A stretch of DNA of 20,711 bases. It comes from Saccoglossus kowalevskii. Lineage: Eukaryota; Hemichordata; Enteropneusta; Harrimaniidae. The stretch's first letter is position 1; the number at the start of each line of letters is the position of its first letter. Shown in pieces: positions 9,045 to 18,544 of this stretch. A program made the translations under genes and the position numbers. The notes beneath the pieces are model-generated. The model worked only from the letters and a program-made list of their open reading frames with translations, was not told the DNA's origin and did no database searches. The stretch covers positions 122,388-143,098 of the forward strand of contig NW_003112472.1 in the NCBI RefSeq assembly GCF_000003605.2. The letters are read 5' to 3'.

Positions 9045-9206
9045 TTTTAATTTTATTTGCTCAAAAAATTTGTTGTTGCTGGCATTGTCAACAGAACCAG
9101 TAGATTAAAAGTTAATAAAAAAAGCTTTGAATGGTACATTGATTACTTACGAGATACAGCACATAATTTAGCAGTGAAAAATCAAATAAATCACCCAGTG
9201 ATATTG
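9045..9206 (+). CDS. Exon-like ORF of unknown family (possible exon or gene/transposon relic)
   Basis: The open frame contains VVAGIVNRTSRLKVNKKS, then FEWYIDYLRDTAHNLAVK, then NQINHPVIL. This is much more protein-like than other frames here, with balanced charge and Trp, Tyr and His content. It meets a good donor, ATATTG|GTATGT, at 9206. The best acceptor is TTGTCAACAG|AACC at 9094, giving a 112-nt exon entered in phase 2 and left in phase 0. A nearby fragment (about 8937-9002) reads EQIEKNYRNVGRHILKS before a stop. The family is not recognised. The phase-0 exit would match the acceptor at 20297, but a decayed gene or transposon fragment is equally possible. Confidence 0.28.
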
Positions 9207-9469
9207 GTATGTGTTCACATAACTTCATGTTCTACTTACTGGTATGTATGTCCTGTATCTGATAATTTGAAGGGCATTTATGAAATTGTATATTTTCTAG
9301 TTTACCATCCAGGGTCACTTTATAGTTAATAGTTTTCTACAGTTTTATGTTCCACTTCCTTACATAGATCCTCACGTATGTTTGATTCATATCATTGAGT
9401 TTCTCTTAGAGGTTTTTTCAATATTCTGAGTATGTCTTATACTATGCTTGTAGTGGTCATGGTTTATTG

Positions 9470-9690
9470 TTAACCTATTCACAACAGTTCCCTCTTTTCA
9501 TTACAAATTCATAAAATCCTGTTTATAGTCTGCACTTTCCTTCAAAAGATTGGGACAAAAATAGTCAATTTTTTTTGAGGAAAAATCAAAAATTGACTCA
9601 AATTTTGTTTTGGCTCCAAAATTATGGTTCATTTCCAGAAATATTGAGGAATATAATAAAAAAAGTGCAGAAAAATTTGGGAGAAAAGAT
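9470..9690 (-). mobile_element. Copy 2 of the ~245-bp TTAACC-ended element (inverted)
   Basis: Begins at TTAACCTATTCACAACAG (9470), the reverse of the family's right end. It continues through CATAAAATCCTGTTTATAGT, GTGCAGAAAAATTTGGGAG and other landmarks in reverse order relative to copies 1 and 3. The far terminus, expected as CTGGTGTTGAAAAGGTTAA, has decayed after about 9685. Predicted ORFs on both strands in this block (9501-9722 minus, 9575-9814 plus) lie inside the repeat and are not genes. Confidence 0.82.
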
Positions 9691-11160
9691 AAAATTGAAT
9701 GTTTTTCTAAACAATGGTACATCTATCACAGAACACTGCAGTAATGTTCAATTACTTGCGAAAACAAATATTGACTTGATAATTGTCACATTCAAAAAGA
9801 CATGCATGCTCTGAGAATATGTAAGAACGCTAAAAAAACGATCTTTCACATATTCGCTAATTTGCATCAGTACTTCTAGAAAGGGCACATTTAACTAACA
9901 CTTTTATGATTGTCTTGCAACTTGAATTCGTGTGACTACAAATTTGATATTGATCACATATCACATAATTTGCATACTCTGATGAATCTTTATTAATAAA
10001 TAGAATGTATAGCCATGAAAAAAAAAGAGGGATATTAATTCATTTCAATAACTATAGCTCTCATAGTGACACATTTATATAAATGATTTCTTCCACCCTA
10101 AACAGTCATTCTTCAACCAGTAAATAATTATAACCTGTTGTCTGTTCTTCTGCAGAAACCACCACTTAAAAATAATTATATGTCCATTCTCATCCGCTAG
10201 GTCCTTGGAGGTCCTCACAGGAATTCCGCTTATGTACTTCATTCAAAAAGGCCCCAGGCACCTCAGGATCCCAATCTGCATCCTTGCATGTGCTCACTCA
10301 GGACTGTAAATGACATAAGTATATTAAATGTATACATGTGATAATCAATGTCTTGGCAGTGTTCACTGTTGTCAAACATGTGTTATTGTTCATGTGTATA
10401 TGCTTCTTGTGAGGTTGAAGTCAGAATTCCTGGCATTTTAAAGGGTTCATTTCTAAGGGTACTCTGATTCAGTGGAGGTGGATATTAGTGAAAAATGGAG
10501 GTGGTGATTGTTATGGCGTGTCATGGTCGATGTGGGTCCCATGCTACATGCAGTTTGTATTAAATGTATTGTAATACATAGAACACAAAATTTGAACAGC
10601 TCGTTATGTCTGGAGCACAACTCTAGAAAATGCATGGTGCGTATTCCAGATTATTTAAAAACTTTTCGGTGTCACTATAATGTTGCATCATGGGATGGGT
10701 GTGGTTTATCACTGCACTTTGTAGTTGTACTGCTGTGTTCCAGTGTTGTATATAGTTCATGGCTATTAGTTGAAAAGTTTACCAAGTTCATATTCAGCAG
10801 ATAACATATCTTAGTAAGTCCTTGACCAGAAATCAAATATTATTATTAGATCGGCTTATAAAGTTTAAAGGGCTTGAATCGGAATTACCGTAACGATCAA
10901 TATAGCACACTTTAATCACATGATGCTACTGTATACGTCCCAAAATAAAACTGATTAAAGTGATAAGATATGATTTTTATTGCACTAATAACAACAAATG
11001 TTGTCCATACATGTCAAATTACACGTTCCATAAACTTTGGGGGGGGGGTGTCTAGAAATTTTACGGTTTGGTGATTTTGAGGCATTCTTGAAGACAAATT
11101 TTGTGAAAGTCGTTGATATTTAGTGTCATCTGATGCCAGAGACATTTTTGCTGCAGCAAA
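9691..11160. other. Non-coding stretch with one GC-richer island near 10190-10315
   Basis: Mostly AT-rich with no supported gene. At about 10190-10315 the base composition is more balanced (AGGTCCTTGGAGGTCCTCAC, GGCCCCAGGCACC). On the minus strand this block reads a short open frame of about 36 codons, including KDADWDPEVPGAFLNEVH, bounded by stops with no matching splice sites. It is most simply a relic of a transposon or other gene. A G10 run lies at 11039-11048. The 10508-10804 plus-strand ORF has no recognisable feature. Confidence 0.45.
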
Positions 11161-11164
11161 CTTT

Positions 11165-11224
11165 CATTATTTTCACTGAAATTCATGAAAATCTGTCTTC
11201 CACAATTAAAGTGATTTACAATAT
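11165..11224. repeat. Single dispersed terminal unit related to the 7118-8290 array
   Basis: TTTTCACTGAAATTCATGAA followed by ATCTGTCTTCCACAATTAAAGTGATTTACAATATA aligns with the right half of the array unit (CTGATTTGCGAA, CAAAATTAAAGTG, TTACAGTATA). It shows that the unit exists outside the array as part of a dispersed element. Confidence 0.6.
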
Positions 11225-11265
11225 ATGGTGTGGGGGATAGGTGGGTTTAATAATAGTGTGATTGT

Positions 11266-11510
11266 TCAAACTTTTCACCATCAGATTTTCTCGCACAAAG
11301 TATTCTGTATTTTTTTCTTATATTTTTCAATATTTCTGGAAATGAACCCTATTTTTTGAGCCAACAGACAAAGTTTTAGTCAATTTTTAGTTTTACTAAA
11401 AAAAAATTGGCTATTTTTGCCCCAATCGTTTGCAGTAAAGTGATGACTATAAACAGGACTATTTTGTGAATTTGTAATAAAAATAGGGAACTGTTGTTAA
11501 AAAGGTTAGG
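11266..11510 (+). mobile_element. Copy 3 of the ~245-bp TTAACC-ended element, most complete
   Basis: Starts TTCAAACTTTTCACCATCAG and ends GGGAACTGTTGTTAAAAAGG, then TTAGG. Reading the end in reverse (CTAACCTTTTTAACAACAG) shows terminal inverted repeats with the start of copy 1 (TTAACCTTTTCAACACCAG). Shared interior includes GGAAATGAACCCTATTTT, GACTATAAACAGGACTATTTTGTGAATTTGTAATA. No coding capacity. Confidence 0.85.
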
Positions 11511-12411
11511 TGAGGTTTGGTTTAGGGTACTTAGGCACGGTGGGTTGAAAGGTACAAGTCCCTACGTGTGTGTGCACTTATGGAAACACTTACTATAACT
11601 ACTATACTATAACAGGGCATTGTGAATGAAGACAAATATGGTGATTGTTCTGGTCCTGAAAAGATGAAATAATCATCAGATTTTTCTCAACAAAAATTTG
11701 ATGCATATTTTCTTATACTGAAATTTATTCTCAATAATTCAAACTGTCAATTAGAACAGTTGTAAAGAAACTGTACCATGTACGAAAGATTATATACGAG
11801 TCTTGTGAATAGAATAGAATAGAATAGAATAGAATTTTTTTTGCACATAAAATAAAAAAAATAGGGCAAACTAGATTAACACAGTAATTGTAAAACATGT
11901 GTTATTGAGAATAAAGCTTTTTTTGCTGCATTTTTGGTGTTTGAATAACCTAATGTTCCGTGTCTCCTGTTGTATCTCATTTTATTATTGCACTACATAT
12001 CTAGTTTCATACTGACTTGAATTTTTATGACTCAGGTTTGTTTGTAGAACCTTCACCAAACATGCATGTAAAATAGTAAAAACAACCAATCCAAGTTTTA
12101 CTCATTTATTCAGATTATTCAAGCTACCTGTGAACTATTTAAATTGATTTTCACCCAAAAATAATAAGTTCAAGGTTTGTGGTAAATTTGTTCAGGATAG
12201 CCAACAACTTGTTAGTTTAGTATTACGTTGATATTGACTATAAAACTAACGTCCGGTCAGGTCAGGGCTTTAACAGATATGTGGCAGAGTTTTAACCTAA
12301 ACTAATTGAACAATGGTGCAATAATTCATGTCAGATTGTTACTATATTCGGCATTCCTTAGATCTTTCGGAGCTTGAGATGCATGTCGTCATGTTCATCT
12401 GAGGTATCGCT
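11511..12411. other. Non-coding stretch with a pentanucleotide repeat
   Basis: Contains (GAATA)n at about 11808-11836 followed by a T run. No gene is supported. Sequence near the right end becomes richer in CpG and approaches the putative promoter region of the exon at 12924. Confidence 0.55.
11808..11836 (+). repeat. Pentanucleotide microsatellite (GAATA)n
   Basis: Five to six uninterrupted GAATA units, then ATTTTTTTTG. Simple repeat. Confidence 0.95.
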
Positions 12412-12419
12412 TGACGTCA
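12412..12419. promoter_or_regulatory. Palindromic cAMP-response element (CRE) match
   Basis: TGACGTCA is a full CREB/ATF consensus, 505 bp upstream of the proposed start codon at 12924. A TATAAAAA lies between at 12560-12567. No initiator is well placed, so the real start site is uncertain. CREB use is inferred from the motif alone. Confidence 0.35.
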
Positions 12420-12923
12420 GTCTCACCTGCATGTCAGTGGTAATACCTCACCTTTTGCTATATGCTGACCTTTCTTATCTATCTCCTACAGTGCTCTATT
12501 AGTCATGTCTCACCCATTATTATGAGAGGGGGAGCATGTACTTACAATTACAATATTTCTATAAAAAGAAGATAAATTATAAAGGAGTTATAAATTGTTG
12601 TATTTCTAAATTTATATTGTTGTTTATATAAAAAAAAAATAGATATGTTTTATCGTTGTTGGTAAAACTGACTTTGAAATGATACATCTGCGGGATGTCC
12701 CTCCGAAGACTAGCTTCATCCCCTTGATTGTGTTGGTTTATTCTAGGTTAGGAAAAATCCCTGCTTATGACATGAATGTTTGTAAACTAAACAGCTTGTC
12801 AGTAAAGACTTGGCTGCCTCTGGGTGATAGTGATCGCGGAGTGAACACTTAATTCTACCAGTACATGTACTTGGTACTTTATTCAGAAAAAATCAGTATT
12901 CCTTGCTAGCGGTGTTTTCTACC

Positions 12924-12992
12924 ATGGGCTTTAAGTCGTCACGTAAGGGAAAGCGATCTTTACGTCTATCTAGTAGCTCCCGTGCTCCAAAG
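12924..12992 (+). CDS. First coding exon of a multi-exon gene, probable RhoGAP (ARHGAP29/45-like)
   Basis: ATG in an optimal context (ACCATGG) opens 23 codons, MGFKSSRKGKRSLRLSSSS then RAPK, ending at the strong donor AAG|GTATGT. The exon ends in phase 0 and joins in frame to 20297. The encoded segment is strongly basic and Ser-rich, like the short basic leaders of ARHGAP29 and ARHGAP45. Gly2 could suggest N-myristoylation, but Phe3 is disfavoured by the usual pattern, so I do not call it. The frame is open back to about 12830, but no good phase-0 acceptor precedes the ATG, which favours a first exon. Exon structure is well supported; the gene identity depends on the exon at 20297. Confidence 0.7.
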
Positions 12993-13659
12993 GTATGTAT
13001 CTTTTTAATGATAAAAGATGAACTCATTCTGGATAACTTTTTCTTCTTCCATTAAGTGTACTTTTTCAAAAAAAATTTTGTGTAGCTCTACTTTTTTGGG
13101 GAATCAAAATGGATGGGTTGTATAAAGTCATATGTAAGAAGAAATTTAGTAAACAAATTAGAAATTGTTTTTTTTTTACAAAACAGAAAACTCAGACATG
13201 CCACTGTTTTCTTATTATTTCCTGTCAGTGATATAATCTCAAAAGTTTTGACTACTTCTCCCAAAACTTAAAATAACGATAATTGAAATATATAATATAC
13301 TATGGAATTTCTCTCCAAACTTGATGATTGTAAAAGAAAGTTTTGATGTTCGTTATGTTTCACTACTCTAAGTCTTCCTCTTTTCACAAATCATTAATAA
13401 AAAGTTACTAATCAAATTTCTGTATGTTGATTTCATTGAATATGAAGCCAGTATCACAGTAGTCAGTTGTTTCAACTTAATATGGTTAGACCATTTCTAA
13501 TATATATGTAGTTCATACAATATTATATTCCATATATTGGTCAAATATTTTAAAATTTGATCAACTTTTTTGAATTTTCTTTTGTGGAAGGTTACAACAG
13601 TTAGAATGGCTGTGAAAAAGTTGATGTGTGTTGAACTTTGATGCTGTGTAAATGTTTCA
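12993..13659. other. Start of the first intron, nothing recognised
   Basis: AT-rich intron DNA directly after the donor at 12993. No repeat or exon is supported until the transposon copy at 13660. Confidence 0.55.
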
Positions 13660-13820
13660 TAAAAACCTGTATAGAAACAATTTGTTGAGTAAAAACTAAA
13701 ATTTAACTCAAATTTTGTCTGTTGGCTCCAAAATTAAGGTTCATTTCCAGAAATATTGAAGAATATAATGCAAAACTACAGAAAAATTTGGGCAAAAAAG
13801 TCTGGTGGTGAAAAAATTAA
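13660..13820 (-). mobile_element. Copy 4 of the ~245-bp TTAACC-ended element (inverted, truncated)
   Basis: In reverse orientation it runs from TTAA (13817-13820) through TTTTTTCACCACCAGACT, CCCAAATTTTTCTG, TTTCTGGAAATGAACC and TTTGGAGCCAACAGAC. It is lost after about 13660, so the GACTATAAACAGG half is missing. It lies inside the proposed 7.3-kb intron. Confidence 0.8.
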
Positions 13821-14082
13821 ACCCCAAACCTAGAGTGGTAGATTTTGAAAATTGTCTTTTATGTAGATTTTCAATAAACAATACTAATTGAATTAGGCTC
13901 AAATCTGGATTTATTTATTGTCATATGTTGTAAAAAAAGTCTGATTTTCAAAATTGTTTTCAAGCTTGGGAAAAGTGCTTCTTTTTCTCAAGGACTGCAA
14001 AATGCAATTTCTACCAAAAAATGATATTTTGATTTGTTAACACAAGTTTGTGTTTGAATGAATCTTCTTTTCTGACCTGCTA

Positions 14083-14268
14083 ATGAACTATGAAGTTATT
14101 TTATTTTCACAGTTTAGAGTGATTGTAATTGTTGCACAGGCTTTGTTGTATTTTCTGCTGTTCTTTACTTTCAATGGTTCCGCTATTGAATGTCATTCAT
14201 CCACTACTGACACTACTGCCTTAGTCACCACGCGGATCCTATGTTCTGTAGCAGGCAAGCCTACGGAA
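14083..14268 (+). CDS. Candidate alternative exon encoding a hydrophobic segment
   Basis: Two readings share one frame. A first exon from ATG 14083 gives 62 codons. A cassette exon from acceptor TTTTCACAG|TTT (14113) gives exactly 52 codons, phase 0 in and out. Both end at donor ACGGAA|GTGAGT (14268). Residues VIVIVAQALLYFLLFFTF form an 18-residue hydrophobic run able to act as a signal anchor, followed by CHSSTTDTTALVTTR. The 3' half is less AT-rich than its surroundings. Phase compatibility with 12992 and 20297 is intriguing, but hydrophobic runs arise easily in T-rich DNA and no family is recognised. Confidence 0.22.
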
Positions 14269-15322
14269 GTGAGTCTTTTCGGAAACATGATCTTTTGAGA
14301 TTTACTTACCAAGGTGTGGTTGGTCACATATTTTTATGGCTAATGTTGTAATGTACTGTTTGATTTAGAGTTACTGTTGACCATTTCATATATGATTTAG
14401 CCGTTGGTCGGAAATGCATTTTTAAAAGTATTTGGATGTTTCCATGTAGGGTTTTTGTGCATTTTTGTTTGGGATGATGCTTAATAATATGTTCTAAACA
14501 TAATTGTATGTAAATCTACTTTTAAATCTTGTGTTCAGTCAATCTTTGTGAATTCTCTTCATGATCTGTCTGCCTTAGGGAGTATAATCCATAGCCAGAA
14601 AAGCCACTATATAAAAGACACTTACTGATATAGATAATTTTCAGTGATTTTATCAGGTATCTGTCCTCCCCTGGGTGGAGAGGATCCTTGAGTGAAAAGT
14701 ATAGTTTTATGCAGTGGGTTTGTTTTTAGATTCTTAGTTACTTTGTCAAAATGTCTTTGTACAGTTTAAGGAATAGGCATGCCAAAGTGAAAAAAATACA
14801 GATGACAAAACCACTTTAAAAAAACTGTATTTTAATGTTTGTATTACCCTTTATCATTGATATTGAACAATTATGCAGATTTACAACAGGCTTAATAAAT
14901 TACCCTTTATTTCTTTTCTATGATGCAAAGTTAGAATTTAGAAATTAAAAATATTAATTTTGAGGAGAAATATTTTTAAGCAATTATATGTAAGTTATGA
15001 ATTGAACATAAATGCAGTATTAACATCTAAAGACAAAATTTAAAATACAATTCTGTGGAAGATAATAAACAATTGTCAACAAAGTACCACAATCTAATTG
15101 CCCTCAAGATGCTAGCTAGCGGTTTCTTTAATTCTAAACAGGAAGTGAGTATCTGGGTTCATCGTGGGTATAAATTATTTTTAATTACTAGGGTTTATTC
15201 AACAGGAAGTAGATCGTGGCTGTGAGTACCTGGGAACTTTAGATATACTGACATTATGGCACCAAGTGACCAATCTGTTAAACTCACAGTAATAATGATT
15301 GCTCTGTATTGTGTTCAATTTT
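14269..15322. other. Intron stretch with a small internal near-duplication
   Basis: AT-rich. Near 15138-15165 and 15203-15236 two related blocks share ACAGGAAGT, ATCGTGG and GTGAGTAYCTGGG in different order, suggesting a local rearranged duplication. No exon is supported. Confidence 0.45.
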
Positions 15323-15364
15323 ACAACAAATGTAATATACATTGTTTGTTTACACGAAATTTGA
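15323..15364. repeat. Partial copy of the 6313-6434 element interior
   Basis: ACAACAAATGTAATATACAT then TGTTTGTTTACACGAAATTTGA aligns with 6365-6406 with only about seven differences over 42 bp. No terminal inverted repeats or TTAA borders could be found around it, so this is a fragment. Confidence 0.65.
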
Positions 15365-15705
15365 TGACTGGCAAATTTTGCACTCACAAATGATATCGTG
15401 AAATTTCTAAGCAATGAATTGTTGATAGTTGTATGCATGTAGTATACAAAACTGTATTAGTCTGTTTTGATAGTCAGCTAATTAGCCCTTCTATATCCAG
15501 AGAGCCATTGGTCGATAAAACTGATGCAAACATCATTTTTGATTGGTGCAAACTAACTCTCTCTGCCAAAATTGATTCAAAATTTTAAAACCCTATACTA
15601 GTTTGCATTTTCACCTGTAATACATTCATGTACATTTCCATTTTGGATGTTGTCTGATTTATGTTCACTCATATCCATTTCTTTGTTTTGTTATTTTGAC
15701 ACACA

Positions 15706-15837
15706 ATGGAAAATCAACCTAAACCCTCTCAAAATCAAATGACTTGCATTGCTCCTGCATGTATGTATTTGACCGATAGAATATTGGGAACTTGTATAAG
15801 TTTATTTGAGGTTGTATGTAATTATGAAAATGGGAAT
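15706..15837 (+). CDS. Weak candidate alternative first exon
   Basis: ATG in a good context (ACAATGG) opens 44 codons, beginning MENQPKPSQNQMTCIAPA, up to a donor GGGAAT|GTGAGT at 15837, phase 0. The first 18 residues look hydrophilic and protein-like; the rest is ordinary. No promoter motif stands out and no family is recognised. Chance is the leading alternative. Confidence 0.13.
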
Positions 15838-16200
15838 GTGAGTATTAACACGTCAACATTCAACGCCCTTTTCCCAATTTATTGTGGAGGCTTTCCACAG
15901 ATGAGGTATTAAGAACCAAATAAATGAAGGAGTGGTTTTGTGTTGAATTTAGATTTGAGGAAGCCATTGAGGATATTGCTATTAACGGTATTCCACAGTC
16001 CCTTTGTACTTTGAGTGAGTGATTTGTGTACTTGGCATTGAAGATGTAATATTGTCCTGGTGTCACCTTGGGTCAAACACTCCATTCATGTCTACCATTT
16101 GACCTGTCAACAGAGCAAAGTGTAAATTTGATTACTGAACAATCAGCACTTGTCTCTTTTACCTTCACTATTATTACCCTGAAATGGACACGTTTAATTC
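15838..16200. other. Intron stretch, nothing recognised
   Basis: Short ORFs on both strands (15860-16066 minus, 16068-16274 plus) lack recognisable domains or splice framing. No repeat copy was matched. Confidence 0.5.
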
Positions 16201-16262
16201 TTTTCCATGGCAACCATTCATCATCTTTACAACACTCGTCAGGTTTTAGTCGTACTATAAAA
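16201..16262 (+). promoter_or_regulatory. Candidate internal promoter: RFX X-box plus TATA box
   Basis: TTTTCCATGGCAAC (16201-16214) matches the palindromic RFX X-box GTTNCCATGGNAAC with one mismatch. TATAAAA at 16256-16262 is a consensus TATA box. Transcription would start near 16284-16287, leading to a donor at 16374. Binding and activity are inferred from motifs only. Confidence 0.33.
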
Positions 16263-16283
16263 CCTAAACGTTGATTTGATTAC

Positions 16284-16374
16284 ATTCTGCGTCTGTACAG
16301 ATAGCAGTCTGTAGTGGTCTGTCTAATTTGGATGTTTCTGGCGGATATATGAATCCATATTAGGGCGATGAAAG
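16284..16374 (+). other. Candidate non-coding alternative first exon
   Basis: A predicted start about 28 bp after the TATA box is followed by roughly 90 nt ending at the strong donor GAAAG|GTATGT (16374). All ATGs in it are followed by early stops or are out of phase with 20297 (the ATG at 16368 leaves in phase 1 and would hit a stop at once after splicing). If used, translation would begin at a later ATG, such as the in-frame ATG at about 20483 in the downstream exon, giving an N-terminally shortened protein. Confidence 0.25.
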
Positions 16375-16819
16375 GTATGTATGTTTAAATATCGGATAGA
16401 TATGTTTAAAATTAAATGACTATCTATACTTGTAGCAGGTAATTCATTTCTCACAATCTGTTAGTAATAGTGGTATGGTATCGGTATATTTTATTTGAAA
16501 CAAAAATATATACAAATAAAATAACATCTGAGGTCAATTACTTTAGACAGGTACAAAACACTATTATTAATGATACATAACAGCACATTGTTTTTGTAAT
16601 TCAACACGTACCAGCCTGTTTCATTGAAAGTGGTTGTAATTCTCTGGAAAACATGGATATCAAAAACCGAATAATTTCATAGCATTTCATGAATGGATTA
16701 TTTGGTGAGAGTAGTACACTGTGTGCTTTATCCTTGAACTTGAGGCTATGCTATTGATGGGTGTAGTGTCTTTTATCAAGGGGTTCTATAGTGGTACCAA
16801 TATGATTCCTTTTGTACAA
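16375..16819. other. Intron stretch, nothing recognised
   Basis: AT-rich with no supported exon or repeat. Confidence 0.5.
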
Positions 16820-16892
16820 TACTGTTAATGCATTAAATATGCACTGAATTTTAGTTTTGTTGTCACTGATATCCACTGAATTAAAAAATGGG
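16820..16892. mobile_element. Fragment of the TACTGTAAA element family
   Basis: TACTGTTAATGCATTAAATA, followed by CACTGAATTTTAGTTTT and CACTGAATTAAAAA, resembles the left part of the element at 6150 (TACTGTAAATGCATTAATAA and following). No matching right terminus was found, so only one end survives. Confidence 0.45.
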
Positions 16893-17264
16893 AACAAGTA
16901 CGATTACAATAGAACTCATTGTGTCACATATATATGTGTACGATCTCAAAATATCAAAATTATATGCGGTGAAAATTAATATCTTTCAGTTTATTGTATA
17001 ATAGAATTGCAATATGGTATGCTATGTATTTGAATCTTGAATAGTAGCGTGTATATTGTGTATTGTCTGGAGCCAATCTGAATTGCAAATCCTTGTTTCA
17101 GGATTTTCCATCTGAATGATTAGACTTACCGGTATTAATTAAATACTGTTGTTGTTTTTTTCACTTGGAATTCATTTTATTAAATTTATCTGTTTACAGT
17201 GGTTTTGCTGATATATCATAAATATCTGTTATTATTGTATATCATCCTTCTGCTTCAAATTAAT

Positions 17265-17405
17265 GTTGAAAAATTATGAAATTAATGATGAAAAATTACA
17301 ATATTTATTTTGAAAAATTACAAAAATTAATTTTGAAAAAATATGAAATGTTAAAAAATTATAAAATTAAATTTGAAAAAATATAAAATTAATTTGAAAA
17401 TATAC
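17265..17405. repeat. Degenerate AT-rich tandem repeat, ~20-bp unit
   Basis: Recurring TGAAAAATTAC and AAAATTAATTTTGAAAAA motifs: AATGATGAAAAATTACAATA, TTTTGAAAAATTACAAAAAT, TTTTGAAAAAATATGAAATG, TTTGAAAAAATATAAAATTA. Unit length varies between about 17 and 30 bp. A short plus-strand ORF (17373-17564) begins here and is not considered a gene. Confidence 0.75.
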
Positions 17406-17673
17406 AGAAAAGTCTGGCAGATAAAAAATGGCTATGATAGGAATAGCACTCACTGTAGTTTAATTAGTTTCAAGTACATTTCAGGTCATTCGCTTTTCAA
17501 TAGAAAATTCATACAATGGTGTGAGTCAATTACGAATCCTAGTATGACCGTTAAATATGGTTGATTTATACTGTGATAGGAAGGTGTGGGTTAGCTTGCA
17601 CTGTAATCTTAAATGTCACAAATTTATCTTTTAAAACGTGAAACCTAGTCTTTTAATTTTTAATTTCTTTTAA

Positions 17674-17827
17674 AGCGGGAGGGTTGTCACCTGCGCACGC
17701 GTGGGAATTGAGTCCCAAGCGACGATAACACGCGCTAAAAACGCAAAGGCTCATGGACCTCATAGATCTTGTTTATAAACAATGACACGATATATCTGAC
17801 GCATGCGCAGGTGACGACTCTCACGCT
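17674..17827. mobile_element. TTAA-flanked MITE with 29-bp terminal inverted repeats
   Basis: TTAA occurs at 17670-17673 and 17828-17831. The left end AGCGGGAGGGTTGTCACCTG continues CGCACGCGT. The right end read in reverse, AGCGTGAGAGTCGTCACCTG, continues CGCATGCGT. They match at 25 of 29 positions (17674-17702 against 17799-17827). Total length is 154 bp with no coding capacity. CpG content is high compared with the flanks, suggesting a relatively recent insertion. TTAA duplication fits a piggyBac-type or similar source transposase (inference). The ends share a GTYGTC core with the element at 6313-6434. Confidence 0.88.
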
Positions 17828-17831
17828 TTAA

Positions 17832-18227
17832 CTGTGTCCATAGATCCTCTTTGCTATGTCTCAGTAAACTATGAGTGTGATCAATATTATAACATATTTA
17901 GAGCTGAAAACTGAACAACAACTGTTTGATAGCTGCTTAGTGACTTTTTCTTCACCATCCCTGGGAACACGAGATGGAACTTTAACTCATTCATTACAAG
18001 TTACATTATCTTGTATATTTTTTTTGCTAACCTTGGTGTATGTTATTTTTTTAGGGTAGGTGTGGCAGGGATGGATAAGATATTTGATTCCACCTTCCCC
18101 ACCTTCTTCGTAAAATACATCTATATTGTCTACATTTTGTATGTGAATCCTGAAAAGAATTATTGTCACCACCTAAATAGAACTTAACATGTGCTTAGTC
18201 GTCAAATACAGAAAATTCATTTATAGG
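17832..18227. other. Intron stretch, nothing recognised
   Basis: Overlapping short ORFs on opposite strands (17871-18059 plus, 17987-18172 minus) have no recognisable content. No repeat copy was matched. Confidence 0.5.
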
Positions 18228-18247
18228 AATTCACTTTTAAGTGAATT
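18228..18247. repeat. 20-bp palindrome
   Basis: AATTCACTT, a TT spacer, then AAGTGAATT: nine-base arms are exact. No associated element was identified. Another 12-bp palindrome, CAAGGATCCTTG, lies near 18369-18380. Confidence 0.8.
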
Positions 18248-18544
18248 ATTGGAAGTCAAAGTTTTCTACCAGTATGAATATTATAAAAAACTCTCCTGAA
18301 ATTACTGGTATACAAATGTCATTTGCCATTTACCCGTTAGTGTGTGTACATGTAGTTTTCAGTTTACTCAAGGATCCTTGGAAAGCGGCTAATGTTGCTT
18401 TGATGTTGTATCTTTAATTATTAATACAAGCAAAGCAGCATGGTATCTATTAACCCTGGCATGGTCATGATCAAACACAGTTACACACAGTTATTTTGTG
18501 TATTTTGTTCTGGGTTAATATTACAAGGTCTCAGGACACTTGAC

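Noticed and set aside
9501-9814. Overlapping ORFs on both strands
   Set aside because: Both lie mainly inside copy 2 of the TTAACC-ended repeat.
10190-10315. Minus-strand exon in the GC-richer island
   Set aside because: The only protein-like frame is about 36 codons between stops, and the nearby acceptor leads into a frame with an immediate stop.
10508-10804. Plus-strand 98-residue ORF
   Set aside because: Composition is driven by T-rich hydrophobic codons, with no family, no supported start and no exon borders.
12560-12567. TATAAAAA as the TATA box for the exon at 12924
   Set aside because: It would give a 5' leader of over 300 nt containing several ATGs, with no initiator at the right distance; not strong enough to call as a promoter.
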